Part shown: positions 48,278 to 59,671 of the stretch, piece after piece
Position numbering within the stretch: position 1 is the first letter of the stretch
Layout: each line of letters opens with the position of its first letter
DNA from: Mesoplasma coleopterae
GTDB taxonomy: Bacteria > Bacillota_I > Bacilli_A > Mycoplasmatales > Mycoplasmataceae
NCBI RefSeq assembly: GCF_002804245.1
Contig: NZ_CP024968.1
Coordinates: 736,408-800,407, forward strand
DNA length: 64,000 bases
Direction: 5' to 3'
The notes under the pieces: model-generated
What the model was told of the DNA's origin: nothing
Databases searched by the model: none
What the model saw: only the letters and a program-made list of their open reading frames with translations
Program-made: the position numbers and the translations under genes

Positions 48278-48338
48278 CTTATAGTCTGAGGATAGGTCCA
48301 AAGGCAGGTCGACAACCCATTATGTTGTCATGTATAAG
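48278..48338 (-). ncRNA. Purine riboswitch, guanine-class (Mesoplasma variant)
   Basis: 61-nt aptamer on the minus strand. P1 pairs CUUAUA (48333-48338) with UAUAAG (48278-48283). P2 is GACAAC/GUUGUC with loop AUAAUGG; P3 is short with loop around CCUA. J3/1 contains GACUAU, the C that pairs with guanine ligands (U in adenine riboswitches). J2/3 (GACCUGCC) differs from the standard guanine form and resembles, but is not identical to, the 2'-deoxyguanosine riboswitch of Mesoplasma florum as I recall it. It precedes a terminator and the nucleoside uptake operon. Confidence 0.88.
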
Positions 48339-48362
48339 TTTTTCTATTCAATTGTTTAAATT

Positions 48363-48368
48363 ATTATA
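48363..48368 (-). promoter_or_regulatory. -10 box of the nucleoside operon promoter
   Basis: A perfect TATAAT on the minus strand, about 25 bp before the aptamer start. No convincing -35 at the usual spacing; only an A/T run. Confidence 0.5.
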
Positions 48369-48404
48369 ACTTTTTTTTATTCAAAAAAAAGCAAAAACAA
48401 AAAA

Positions 48405-48420
48405 AACACCTTTTGGTGTT
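48405..48420 (-). terminator. Intrinsic terminator of the HU-fusion gene
   Basis: AACACC-AAAA-GGTGTT followed by TTTTTTTT on the minus strand, 8 bp after the stop codon. Confidence 0.82.
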
Positions 48421-48427
48421 AAAATTA

Positions 48428-49525
48428 TTATTTTTTAATTTCTTTTTTAACTTTTGTTAATCCTGTTCATTTACCCTTTGACATATTCTCTTTCAAGTGT
48501 TTATTAGCCTTAAATTTAACTGTATTTGAAGCCGGAATGTCGATAACAGCACCTGTTGATGGGTTTTTACCTTTTTTAGCTTCTTTATGAACTTTTGTAA
48601 GTTTTCCAAAATTTGAGATAACAATTTCTTCATTTTTTAAAATTGCGTCAGCCATAACTTCGAAAGCACTATTAACAACTTCTTTAACTGATTTTTTACT
48701 AAATTCAGGATGAGTTTTTTCTAATTTAGTTAAAATATCTTTTTTAGAAACCTGGTTATAACGTTTTTTAATTACATACTTTGATTCAGTTTTTGAAGGA
48801 ATAACTACTGGAGCTACTTTTTCTTTAATAACCTTAACTTCTTCAACTTTAGGTTCAGCTACTTTTTTTGAAGATACTGGTTTTTTAGTTGTTTCTTTTT
48901 TAGGTGTTGTTTTTGTTTTAGCAACTTTAACTTCTTCAACTTTAGGTTCAGCTACTTTTTTAACAGCAGGTTTTTTAACTTTCTTTTTAGCAGGTTTTTT
49001 AACAATAACTTCTTCTTCTAATTTTTCTTCTAATTTAATTGCTTCTTGTTTGATTTCTTCTTTTGAAATTTCTTTAACTTCTTCAATAGCTGTTGTAGAT
49101 CCTTTTTCAGAAAGAATTTTGTTAATTTTGTTTTCTCTAACAAAGCTCATAATTATTGAAATAACTAAGAAAATTATTCCTACAATTGCAATTCAATTAA
49201 TTAATAAGTCTCAGAAAATTGGCAATAAGAATGTGATATATCCTTCACTTCCAAATTTTGATGCTAATTTAAACTGAGCTAATGATTTAAATCCCATTGG
49301 TCCTGAAATAAAATGACTTAATCCTTCATTTCCTGTAAATCATGCTGCATCGATGTATTTTGTTTCAACAAGACCTGATTCAGTGATTGTTTTAAATCAA
49401 TCTGATGTTCCATTTGTTGCTTGGTTTAAAAGTTTAAACGCGATTATTAAAACTATAAATAAAACTAAAACAAATATTAAACCAATTGATCTCGTATGTT
49501 TTTTATTTTTCATTTCAATTGACAT
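48428..49525 (-). CDS. Membrane-anchored HU/IHF-like DNA-binding protein
   Basis: 365 aa with an unusual layout. Two hydrophobic helices (about residues 13-33 and 98-127) enclose a 60-residue loop. A long charged linker (about 130-245) is rich in Lys/Pro/Ala/Glu, with KKVAEPKVEEVKV repeated twice, reminiscent of histone H1-like tails. The C-terminal 100 or so residues are an HU domain: VSKKDILTKLEKTHPEFSKK, FEVMADAILKNEEIVISNFG and the DNA-binding arm KKGKNPSTGAVIDIPASNTV. The frame is continuous, with several TGA Trp in the membrane part. AGGAGG precedes the ATG at 49525. It may tether the chromosome to the membrane. Confidence 0.85.
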
Positions 49526-49589
49526 ATTTATGCCTCCTTCTTTTTTATATTAATTATAAACAAATATTTGACTAAGTGAACTTTTAGTG

Positions 49590-51470
49590 TTACATTTGTT
49601 CGTTGGCATAGTTATTTTTAAGGTAAAACAACAGCATTTGTATGTCTGCAGGATTTACCCCAGTAATTCTAGATGCCTGCCCTATATTTAAAGGCATTAC
49701 TTTTTTTAGTTTTTGTCTAGCTTCAGTAGCTAAGTTTTCAATCTTATCATAGTCAATATTTGATGGTATTTTTTTCTTTTCAAGTTTAATTAATCTTTCG
49801 ACTGTTTTTCTTTCAGTTTTAACATATCCTGCAAATCTAGTTTCGATAACAATTGATTGCAATTGATTATTTTTTAAACTCTGTAAAGACTTAATATGTG
49901 GAATCATAACATTTATATCAACAGTTGGTATTTTTAAAATTTCAATACCACTATATCCATGATTTAAATCAGCTTGCCCTAGTTCTTTTAATTCGATGGC
50001 AAGTTTTGATTTTGGTGTAAATCTAATTTCTTCTAACTCTTTAATTGCTTCATTTATTTCTTGAGTATAATTTAAATATTTATTGTATTCTTGATCCTTA
50101 ATTAATCCAATTTGAAAACCTTTTTCTTTTAATCTATGTTCTGCATTATCATTTCTTAAAAGCAATCTATGTTCTGCTCTACTTGTTAAAAGTCTGTAAG
50201 GTTCTCAAACCCCTTTATTAATTAAATCATCAATCATTACGCCAATATATGCTTCATCTCTTCTTAAAATTAATGGTTCTAAATTATCAACTTTTCTTGA
50301 TGCATTTATTCCTGCTATTAACCCTTGTCCTGCAGCTTCCTCATATCCACTTGTCCCATTTATTTGCCCAGCTGTAAATAAGTTACTAATATTCTTTAAT
50401 TCCAATGACGGTTTTAATTGCATTGGGTTTATACAGTCATATTCAATTGCATAAGCTCAAGTTTTAACTTCTGCCTTTTCAAATCCTGGTAAAGATCTAA
50501 TCATAAGCAATTGAATATCAGTTGGCATTGATGTTGAAAAACCTTGAATATATCACGCATCTCCTTTTAGTGATTCTGGTTCAATAAAAATTTGATGAGT
50601 TTCTTTTGAAGAAAACCTTACAATTTTATCTTCAAAACTTGGACAATATCTTGGTCCTATCGATTCAACTTTCCCAGAGTACATAGCAGACTTTGTTAAG
50701 TTATCTTCAATAATTTTTTTTGTTTCTGGTGTTGAGTGAATTAAATAACAAAGTTCCTGATTTTCAATTGGAGTATACTCATCTGTAGAAAAACTAAAAG
50801 CCAATTTTGCATTAGTTCCTGGTTCTTTAATAGCTTTAGAAAGATCTACAGAGTTTTTAAAAATTCTTGGAGGTGTTCCAGTTTTAAATCTAAATAGTTC
50901 AATGCCCGCTTTTTTTAATGATTGACTTATTCCATTTGATGTTGGTTCTTCATTTGGACCTGAAGAATATTTTTCATGACCTGTTAATATTTCAGATTTA
51001 AGATATGTTCCAGTAGTTAAAATAACACAAGTTGCATTAATAATATCTCCATTGTTTAAAACTACACCTTTTACTGAATTATCGTCAATAACAAGATCAG
51101 ATGCTATTGCTTCAATTAATTCTAAATTAGATTGTGTTTCAACAACATTCTGCATATACTTTGAATATTCTTCTTTATCTGATTGAACTCTAAGAGCTCA
51201 TACTCCAGGACCTCTTGAAGAATTAAGAAGTTTTGTTTGTAAAGCTGTTTTATCAGCGGCTTTTGCCATTTCTCCACCTAAAGCATCAATTTCTCTTACT
51301 ACAATTCCTTTTGCAGGGCCACCAATACTCGGATTACAAGGCATAGCAGCTATTCTGTCTTTGTATAAATTTATAAGTGCTGTTTTTTTATTTAATCTTG
51401 CTGAAGCTAAAGCTGCTTCAACACCTGCGTGACCACCACCAATTACAATAACATCAAAATGTTTATTCAT
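49590..51470 (-). CDS. mnmG: tRNA uridine-5-carboxymethylaminomethyl modification enzyme MnmG (GidA)
   Basis: 626 aa FAD protein, the family length. It starts [20 protein letters not shown] with the dinucleotide-binding loop; [13 protein letters not shown] and the C-terminal [18 protein letters not shown] are typical. With MnmE it modifies U34 of several tRNAs. GAGGAG precedes the ATG at 51470; an ATG 15 bp further up lies in the ribosome binding site. Several TGA Trp split it in the standard code. Confidence 0.97.
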
Positions 51471-51551
51471 CTTAATTCTCCTCATCCAGTTGTTTATTTC
51501 TATATAATTTTAGCTTTTTTTGTTTCATAAACAAGAACAAACTTTAAAACA

Positions 51552-51574
51552 AAAATGGAGAGTAACTCCATTTT
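51552..51574 (-). terminator. Intrinsic terminator of ftsH
   Basis: AAAATGGAG pairs with CTCCATTTT around a 5-nt loop, then TTTGTTTT on the minus strand, just after the ftsH stop. Confidence 0.8.
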
Positions 51575-51576
51575 AA

Positions 51577-53574
51577 TTATTCTTCAATATCTAAATCTTC
51601 TACTTTAATGTCGATAATTTCACCTTTTTTGATTTTTTCATTTTCTTTAGCCATTCTGTCTTTTAGCTCTAAAACTTCTTCAGGTAATTTTTTATTTTTA
51701 TTAATGTATTCGATTTGTTCTGCAGTAATAGTTTCAAGCACTCTTAATGATTCTGCCAATAATTCTAGAGTCTCCATATTTTCTTTAATTATTTTTAAAG
51801 CAATTTTATAAGATTCTTCAAGAATTTTTGAAATTTCAGCATCAATTTTAGCTGCGGTTTCATCAGAATATGTACCTTCCATTTTACCATATGATTCTTC
51901 AGCCATTGTTAAGTATTTTGTCATACCTAAACTTGACATACCAAATTGAACAACCATTCTTCTAGCAATGTTTGTTGCTTTATCTAAATCGTCATGAGCA
52001 CCTGTTGTTACGTTTTCTTTTCCAAACATAATTTCTTCAGCGGCTCTACCACCTAAATATCCAGCAATTGTTGCAAATAAATCCTTTTTAGAAGAAAATA
52101 CAGTTTCATCTTTTGGTGTCATAATTGTATAACCACCTGCATTACCACGCGGGATAATTGTAACTTTTTGAACTTTTGATGCACTATCAAGTTTTAATCC
52201 AATTAATGCATGTCCTGATTCATGATATGAAACAATGTCTTTATCTTGTTTAGTCATTGCACGTGATTTTTTAGCTGGTCCACCAACTACACGATCAATA
52301 GCTTCATCAATTTCAGTAATTGTAATAATGTCACGTTTTTCTCTAACCATTAAAATTGCAGCTTCGTTTAAAACATTTTCTAATTGAGCACCAGAGAAAC
52401 CTGGAGTTCTTTCAGCAACCCTATATCAATCAACTGAACTATCAATTTTTTTACCTTTAGCATGTAATTCTAAAATAGCTTTACGTTCTTTAATATCAGG
52501 TAATGAAACTTGAATAACTCTATCAAAACGTCCTGGTCTTAATAAAGCAGGGTCTAATACGTCTGCACGGTTTGTTGCAGCCATAACAATGATTCCTGAG
52601 TTAGTTCCAAATCCATCCATTTCAACCAATAACTGGTTTAATGTTTGTTCATTTCCACCTGAACCCATACCGTTATTTCTTTTTCTACCTACTGCATCAA
52701 TTTCATCAATGAATATAATTGCAGGTGCTGCTTTTTTAGCGTCATTAAACATTTCACGAACACGACTTGCTCCAACACCAACAAACATTTCTTCAAATTC
52801 AGAACCAGCAATTGAGAAGAATGAAACTCCAGCTTCTCCAGCTACAGCTTTTGCTAATAAAGTTTTACCAGTTCCTGGCGGACCTTCCATTAAAACACCT
52901 TTTGGTGCTCTAGCTCCAGCTTCTGCATATTTTGCAGGGAATTTTAGATAATCAACTAATTCAACTAATTCTGATTTTTCTTCTTCAATACCTGCAACGT
53001 TAGCAAATTTAACATCTGATTTTTCAGCACGAGCTCTATTTTTACCCATACCAAAAATATTTCCTGCTCCAGCTCCAGCTCCAGCAGAACCTTTCATCAT
53101 GAATCAAATTATTCCACCAAATAATAATACATAAATTAATAGTGGTGCTAATGAAACTAATAGTGCCATTCCAACTGACCCTTGGTAAACAAGTGATGGT
53201 CAAGGAAACATAGGATATATATCTTCAGGAAATAAAGTTTTTAACTGATCTGTGTTAATGTATGAAATAAAATTTACATATTTTGAATTTACATCAGGTC
53301 TAAATGCACCTTTTATTACAACTGTGCCATTTGTTCCTTGATATATTACAACATTTTTTCAAAACTCATCTGCCTTGGGATTAATGTTTGGCAAATGTTT
53401 TCCTATTTCTGTATCGCCGATTTTTCCTCCATGTATTCATATTCTTAGTGTTTCACCACTTCAAACCTGAGTTGTTCCTTTAACAGTAACGGCAATAATA
53501 ATTATTGTAACTATAACAGCTAATAAGATTATTAACCAAAACCATAAAGTTGACTTACTTTTTTTAGTCTTCAT
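51577..53574 (-). CDS. ftsH: ATP-dependent zinc metalloprotease FtsH
   Basis: 665 aa membrane AAA+ protease. An N-terminal helix (about 9-30), an extracytoplasmic domain and a second helix (near residue 135) precede the AAA domain: Walker [12 protein letters not shown], Walker [12 protein letters not shown] and second region of homology [18 protein letters not shown]. The Zn site is HESGHAL. Six or so TGA Trp are in the N-terminal third. It degrades misassembled membrane proteins and is adjacent to tilS as in many Firmicutes. Confidence 0.97.
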
Positions 53575-53636
53575 TTTATTCCTCCGTCTCAAGATTTTTA
53601 TTCTATTTTAATAATACCATTATTTAAATTATTACT

Positions 53637-54833
53637 CTACTTAATAGTATTCAAGATTTTCTTTGTTCTTTTACTATAAACAACAGCTTTTAACATTCTA
53701 TTTTTGTATCTAATTTTTTTATCAATTAAATATCTATTCGTTTTTTTACCTAACGTATAAGTGTCTAATTTGTACTTTAAAAAATCATTAGTAATAACAT
53801 AAGGATAATTTTCTTTATTTCGTTTAATTGCATTCACTAAGTCTAACCAATTTATGAATTCTTCCGCAAGATATAAATCTTCTTTCGACTTAATTACAAA
53901 AGTTTTTGGCTCTATTACTTTGGTTTCAATTAAAAATAAATTATCATAATCTTTTATTATTGAATAATTTCCAATTTTGATCTCTCAAAAAACTTTTTCA
54001 GAAACTTTAATATTTTTAGCTATTTCAAAAATTGTTTTATTTCTTCTATTTTGTATAACAAAATCTTTTTTTATTAATTCCAATCACTTGTAAATAGTTC
54101 TTTGAATAAATTCAAGATTACTATCCTGTAAATTTTTATTAATTTTAAGTTCGTCCGCTGACATATTATTATTAACATATCAATCAACTTTCAAACTCTT
54201 TTTCTCAAGCTCATTATTTAATAACTTTATTTGTTCCACTATCTCAGGGAATAAATTTTCTGATAACTCTGCTCTTATTTTGTTTCTTTTATATTTAATA
54301 TCTTCATTTGTTGAATCAACTGCATACGGTACTTTTTCTTCTTTTAATGCGACTAAAATTTCTGATTTTAAAATGTTTAACATTGGTCTAACAATAATTA
54401 AATCTTTATATATAGAAGTTTTATTTAAGCCATAATGTTTAACAAAACTTTTTCTTTCTTGTTGTAATAAAAAAGTTTCTACTAAATCATTTCTATTGTG
54501 AGCTATTAATACATTTTTAATATTGTGTTTTTTGGAAACTTCAACAAAAAAATCATATCTAGTTTTTCTAGCTCAACTTTCAAAATTTTCTTTAAGTAAA
54601 GAGTAGTCTTGCTCAATTACAAGTTTTTCTAATTTCAAATTATTTTTTGCACAAAATTCTTCAACTATTTTCTGATCATTATCTGAATCATTTCTGAAAT
54701 TATAATTAACATGACAAACAACTAAATCTTTTACACTCATTTTAACTAATTCATTCAACATAAACATGCTGTCAGGTCCACCTGAAACTGCAACTAAATA
54801 TGAAAATGACGTATTTATTTTAAATTTTTGCAT
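53637..54833 (-). CDS. tilS: tRNA(Ile)-lysidine synthetase
   Basis: 398 aa. The PP-loop is LVAVSGGPDSMFML near residue 14, followed by CHVNYNFRNDSD. It puts lysidine at C34 of tRNA-Ile(CAU) so that it reads AUA, a common codon in this AT-rich genome. TGA Trp at several sites. It sits between trmN6 and ftsH; the hprT gene found between tilS and ftsH in Bacillus is absent. Confidence 0.95.
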
Positions 54834-54838
54834 AATTT

Positions 54839-55561
54839 CTAGTCCTTAAAGTATTTCAATAGTTCATTAGTATATGATTCATCTTCTTTATGTGAAATTA
54901 AAGGCTTAATTATTTGCATTCCTTCATTTCCTTCTAAAATTGCATCAATTAAAATTGTTTTAGCTTCTTCTCCAACTTTTGAATGAATGAATTGCATTCT
55001 TTTAGGCGCGAATTTATATTTATAAAGCAAATTAATTATTTCGCCAGTTCTTTCAGGTCTATGAACTAATGTAAAAGAGCCTCCATTTTTTAGAATCAAT
55101 CCTGCATTTTTTATTATTTCTTCAAGAGTTATTAAAGTCTCGTGTCTTGCGTTAACAACTTCTTCGCTAATCTTTTTTACTTTTGATTCTTCATGTTTTT
55201 TAAAAAATGGAGGATTACATATTACTGCATCAAATTTATTAGCCATTTCTTTAGCATAGACTTTGATATCTTTATTTACTATTTCAACTTGATCTACAAG
55301 ATTATTTAATTTTATGTTTTCAATTGCTAAAGCTGCAGCCTTTTCTTGAATTTCAACTCCAACAATTTTTGCATTTGTATATTTTGAAATTATTAAAGGT
55401 ATAACTGCATTATTAGTGCCAAAATCAACAATTTTATTTATTCCACTTTTCAAATTTACAAATCTTGCTATAAGAATACTGTCTAATGTAAAGTTAAACA
55501 TTTCAGAATCTTGATAAATTTTTCTATTTTCATATCCTAGTAAATCATTCAAAATTTTCAT
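54839..55561 (-). CDS. trmN6: tRNA1(Val) A37 N6-methyltransferase-like protein (TrmN6/YfiC/YabB)
   Basis: 240 aa SAM-dependent methyltransferase, no Trp. The SAM motif region NKIVDFGTNNAVIPLIIS and the catalytic NPPF in AVICNPPFFKKHEESK mark an N6-adenine enzyme. The Bacillus counterpart YabB lies in the same place next to holB. Its start overlaps the holB stop (ATG at 55561 against TAA). Confidence 0.88.
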   Translation of the reverse strand: MKILNDLLGYENRKIYQDSEMFNFTLDSILIARFVNLKSGINKIVDFGTNNAVIPLIISKYTNAKIVGVEIQEKAAALAIENIKLNNLVDQVEIVNKDIKVYAKEMANKFDAVICNPPFFKKHEESKVKKISEEVVNARHETLITLEEIIKNAGLILKNGGSFTLVHRPERTGEIINLLYKYKFAPKRMQFIHSKVGEEAKTILIDAILEGNEGMQIIKPLISHKEDESYTNELLKYFKD

Positions 55562-56304
55562 TAGATTACCTCACTTACATGTATTAAAAAGACGTCTATC
55601 GCTAAATTGGTTTGAAATGTGAATTTTAAATCATTAATTAATTGCTGTGTTGCTTCTGCTATATTTAAGTGATTTTTAATTATTGTTCTACCATAAGCTT
55701 CTTCAAGCATAGCTATTAATTCTGATTTTTCTATTTTCTTTAATTCAGAGTTTGAAAGCAAAATAGAATTTTTATCTTTTTCTAAAATCAGCTCGATTAA
55801 GTTTTTAGGAGTTTCTGTTTTTATTTCATTTTCTAAGACAACTAATTTACATCTTGATTTAATTGTTGGTAGCACCTGACTTTTATTTTTAGTTAGCAAA
55901 ATAGCAATAGTATTTTCTGGTGGTTCTTCTATGAATTTTAGTAAAGAATTACCTGATTCATTTTTTAGATTTTCTGCATTAGCTAAAACATAAACTTTAA
56001 ACTTATTAACTTCATTTGTTGTTAAAGAGAATTTTTGCATAAGTTCAATAATATCTGTCTTGTTAATAGCTAAGTTTCCATCACCAAGAAACACAAAATT
56101 TGACAAACTTTTGCTTTCAAATCTTTTACAATTTTTACATTGGTCATTTTCAATACTTAAATTTTCACAAAAAATTATTCTCGACAATTCGTTCGCAAAA
56201 TTGTTTAGATTTTCTTGGCTATCATTTGATACTAAAATAGAGCTAAACATTTTTTGATTTTTTAATTGCTCAACAAACTTTTCTAGTGCTTCTCTTTTTT
56301 TCAT
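55561..56304 (-). CDS. holB: DNA polymerase III delta' subunit
   Basis: 247 aa clamp-loader subunit. It has CENLSIENDQCKNCKRFES, a cysteine zinc site like that of the DnaX family, NESGNSLLKFIEEPPENTIA in the DnaX-like fold and ILVSNDSQENLN in place of a Walker A, as expected for the non-catalytic delta'. The C-terminal domain is short. It overlaps tmk by 4 bp and trmN6 by 1 bp. Confidence 0.9.
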   Translation of the reverse strand: MKKREALEKFVEQLKNQKMFSSILVSNDSQENLNNFANELSRIIFCENLSIENDQCKNCKRFESKSLSNFVFLGDGNLAINKTDIIELMQKFSLTTNEVNKFKVYVLANAENLKNESGNSLLKFIEEPPENTIAILLTKNKSQVLPTIKSRCKLVVLENEIKTETPKNLIELILEKDKNSILLSNSELKKIEKSELIAMLEEAYGRTIIKNHLNIAEATQQLINDLKFTFQTNLAIDVFLIHVSEVI

Positions 56305-56918
56305 AATTCTATCTTTTCTAAAATAACATTTTTAGTTTGTTCAAAAACTTCGTCAGGTGTTTTTGACGCATCAATAACAGTTATTCTTTGCGCTTCTTTT
56401 TTTGATAAGTCTTCAAATGCTTGTTTTACAGACTCTTTAAATTTTCTTCCTTCTTCATCTAATCTATTTTTTTCATCATGTCTTCCAGAAAGTCTTTTTT
56501 CAGCATCTTCGAAACTTAATTCAAAATATAAAGTTAAATCTGGTAAGAATCCTTCCAAAATAGTTTTTTGTAATTCGTTTAAATAATCTACACCAAGTCC
56601 TCTTGCTCCACCTTGATATGCAGTTGTTGAATCCATAAATCTATCAGAAATAACTATATAACCTTGCTCAAGATAAGGTTTGATTACTTTTTCAAGATGT
56701 TCTTTTCTAGCTGCAATAAAAAGTAAAGCTTCTGTTCATGGTTCCATGCCTTGACTATCTTTATTTAATATAAGATCTCTGATTTTTTCAGAAATTGGTA
56801 AACCGCCTGGTTCTCTTGTCATAACAACCTTGTAGTTTAAATCTTCTAAATGCTTTTTAACCCTTTGCAGCGCAGTTGTTTTACCACTGCCATCCATTCC
56901 TTCAATTGTTATGAACAT
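56301..56918 (-). CDS. tmk: Thymidylate kinase
   Basis: 205 aa. The P-loop is [14 protein letters not shown], the DR motif is [15 protein letters not shown] and the lid carries [15 protein letters not shown]. It phosphorylates dTMP to dTDP and acts after tdk. The start at 56918 has GAGGTG upstream and overlaps no neighbour except holB (4 bp). A more distant in-frame ATG at 56954 lies in recR. Confidence 0.96.
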
Positions 56919-56919
56919 A

Positions 56920-57510
56920 CTACACCTCATATTTCTTTCTATTTTTGAATGCACTTTCTAAAGTTGTTTCATCCATGTAGTCAAGGCTTCCACCCATTGG
57001 AATACCTTTTGCAATTCTTGTAATATTTATATTTAAATTCTTTGTCAATTGGTAAATATAATTCGTTGTTAGTTCTCCTTCAAAAGTTGCGTTCAAGGCT
57101 AAAATCAATTCACTATTTTTGCCGATTCTTGACAGAAGATTTTCAAAATTAATTTCTGATGGCGATTTTTTCTTATTTAAATTTATTTCAGATCCTAAAA
57201 TATGATAAAGACCTTTATATTTATTAATTTTTTCAATGTTATTAACGTCTAATTGACTTGCAACAACACAAATAACATTTTGATTTCTACTTTCATCAGA
57301 ACAAATTATGCACTTGCTTTCAATTTCATAATAGTTACAGATTGAGCAAATAGAAATATTTTCTTTTATTAGATTAAGTTGTTTAACAAAATTGTCTAAA
57401 GCAAATTTATCAATTATTAAGTTGTTAACTAATCTCTCACTAGTTTTCTTAGTAAGACCGTTGTTTTTATTAATGTTACTTATAATTTCTTCAAACAATT
57501 CTTTATTCAT
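56920..57510 (-). CDS. recR: Recombination protein RecR
   Basis: 196 aa. N-terminal helix-hairpin-helix ([16 protein letters not shown]), a C4 zinc finger ([16 protein letters not shown]) and the Toprim fold near [16 protein letters not shown] (usually YHVLGG) with [18 protein letters not shown]. It helps load RecA at single-strand gaps with RecO. It follows dnaX by 2 bp; the YbaB/YaaK gene usually between them is absent. Confidence 0.95.
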   Translation of the reverse strand: MNKELFEEIISNINKNNGLTKKTSERLVNNLIIDKFALDNFVKQLNLIKENISICSICNYYEIESKCIICSDESRNQNVICVVASQLDVNNIEKINKYKGLYHILGSEINLNKKKSPSEINFENLLSRIGKNSELILALNATFEGELTTNYIYQLTKNLNINITRIAKGIPMGGSLDYMDETTLESAFKNRKKYEV

Positions 57511-57512
57511 AA

Positions 57513-59489
57513 TTAATCCTCTATTTCTAATTCATCAATGTTAAATAATCTCGATGCTGCTTCAATTGTTTTATCATCAAAATGACTTAAAACGACTGAT
57601 TGTTTTTTGCTGTCAAAATAATCATCATAATTTATTTGCTTATATGTTGGCAATTGTCCATTTTCTTTTAATTTTTTAAATGTTACTTTTATTTCATTTC
57701 AAAACTCTTCATCAATTGGTAAAAATAATAATTTATCAAACTCTTTTTGTATTAGCTCTCTTTGTTCTTCATTTTGCAATGTTACTAATAAATTGTTAAC
57801 ATTTTCAAAATCCTCTGATCTTAAAAGTATTTCATTTTGTGATGCAGCTATAACTTTAAAGTTAAAGAAATTTATGTATTTTTTTGCTAACTCTGGATTT
57901 ATTAAATTATCCTTTTCATCTGCATCAAAAAAACTATTAAGTTTTGCTTCAATTTCTTCACGTTTATTTTTGCTTGCACCAACTAATAAATTTATTACTT
58001 CCGAGATTTCAATTTTATATGTTTTCTTTTCTTCATTAGCAACTAGGTTTTTATTTAATTGTATTTTAAGATTTGTTAATGTTTTGATTTCAAAATTTTC
58101 TTCATTAACTTTTGGTTCGACGACTACTTCTGTTATTTCATCTTCATTTTTTTCTTCAACAATTAATTTACTTTCTTCATTCTCAACAATATTTTCTTTA
58201 AATAAAACTTGTGTTTCTTGAGTTGGTAAAGTTTCTACAACACTTTCTTCTACAGGTTTTTCTATTTGATTACTATTTGATTCTTCCAAATTATTTGTTA
58301 TAAATGGTTCAGAAATTATATTCGTTCCTTCAGAAATTTTTTCAGCAATTATTTCATCTTTTGTTTCAATAATTGGTTTTATTGTTTCACTTACTTTAAT
58401 TTTCTGTTCAACTGGATTTTTTAGTGTTTTTAATACACTAATTAATAAATAATTAAAGTTAATGCTTGTACCTTTAGTTTTAGCATATGCCTCACTTAAA
58501 TTATCAGCTACTTCAAAAAGTGATTTAACTTCGGTATTTGAAAAATTAGATAAATCTGATTCTTCTAAAATATTTAAAACATTAGAATCTTTTGTAAATT
58601 TGTATTCAATTATTTCTTTTACAATTTCGATCAAGTTTAGTGTTAAGACATCAAAATCCATCCCTTGATTATTTGCCTTTTCAAAATAATTTATTATTGT
58701 TGCAGGTTCGTTATTTAATATGTTTACTAATATCTGAATTTTTTCAGTTTTTGTTGCTACATAGAAAACTGCTTTTAAGTCCTCAATAGTAATGTGTTCA
58801 GAAGTAACGGTCATTAGCTGTTCAATAACATTTGAAGCATCTCTCAATGATCCCTCAGAAATAATTGCTATTTCTTCTAGCACATCTTTGTCTATTTTAT
58901 ATCCTTCATTTTCACAAATAAAATTTAATCTGTTCATAAGTGAGATTCTGTCTATTTTTTTAAAATTAAATATTTGACATCTTGAAAGTATTGTTGCTGG
59001 TATTTTTGCATATTCAGTTGTTGCCAAAATAAATATAGCATGTATTGGTGGTTCTTCAAGAGTTTTTAGAAGCGCATTAAATGCAGCCTTTGTTAACATA
59101 TGAACTTCATCTATAATATAAATTTTATATTTGCCAATAAATGGTAAAGAGTTAATATTATTTTTTATTTCTCTAATTTCATCAACACCATTATTAGATG
59201 CAGCATCCATTTCAATAATATCTGGATTTCTTTGTTCATTAGAAGCAAGACAACTTTCGCAAACTTCACATGCTAATCCGTTTAAAAGGTTTGAACAGTT
59301 AACACTTTTTGCTAATATTCTGGCTATAGATGTTTTACCAGTTCCTCTTTGTCCAGCAAATAAAAATGAATGACTTATTTTATTATTCTTTAATTCATTT
59401 TTTAATATTTCAACGACATTTTGATGTCCTGCTATGTCTTCAAAATTACTTGGTCTGTATTTTCTATATAATGCTTTGTTTTGTTCCAT
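57513..59489 (-). CDS. dnaX: DNA polymerase III gamma/tau subunit
   Basis: 658 aa. The start MEQNKALYRKYRPSNFEDI at 59489 has GGAGGG upstream. Walker A is FAGQRGTGKTSIA, the four-cysteine Zn site is in LACEVCESC and upstream SVNC, and YIIDEVHMLTKAAFNALL is the Walker B region. The tau-like C-terminal half is acidic and low complexity (EEKNEDEITEVVVEPKVN). It drives clamp loading. recR follows by 2 bp. Confidence 0.96.
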
Positions 59490-59671
59490 AAACCCTCCAA
59501 TAAATAAAAATATATTTATTATTAATTTTAACATTTTTGGGTGTTTTTATAAACCTGTTTCAGATATTTAAAATAAAGAAATTTTCAATTTTAAAAGTAC
59601 TTTATTTATTTATAAATATTATTTTTTAAAAACAAAAAAAGAATATGATTTTTATAAAGGGGGACAGAAAC
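59490..59671. other. Divergent promoter region between dnaX and the HAD gene
   Basis: About 180 AT-rich bases with no gene. It must hold promoters for dnaX (minus) and the HAD gene (plus). Several A/T-rich -10-like hexamers are present; none is strong enough to assign. Confidence 0.45.

Noticed and set aside
57793..58221. Open plus-strand frame opposite dnaX
   Set aside because: It is Ser-rich with no ribosome binding site and lies opposite the low-complexity acidic part of dnaX, a typical shadow.
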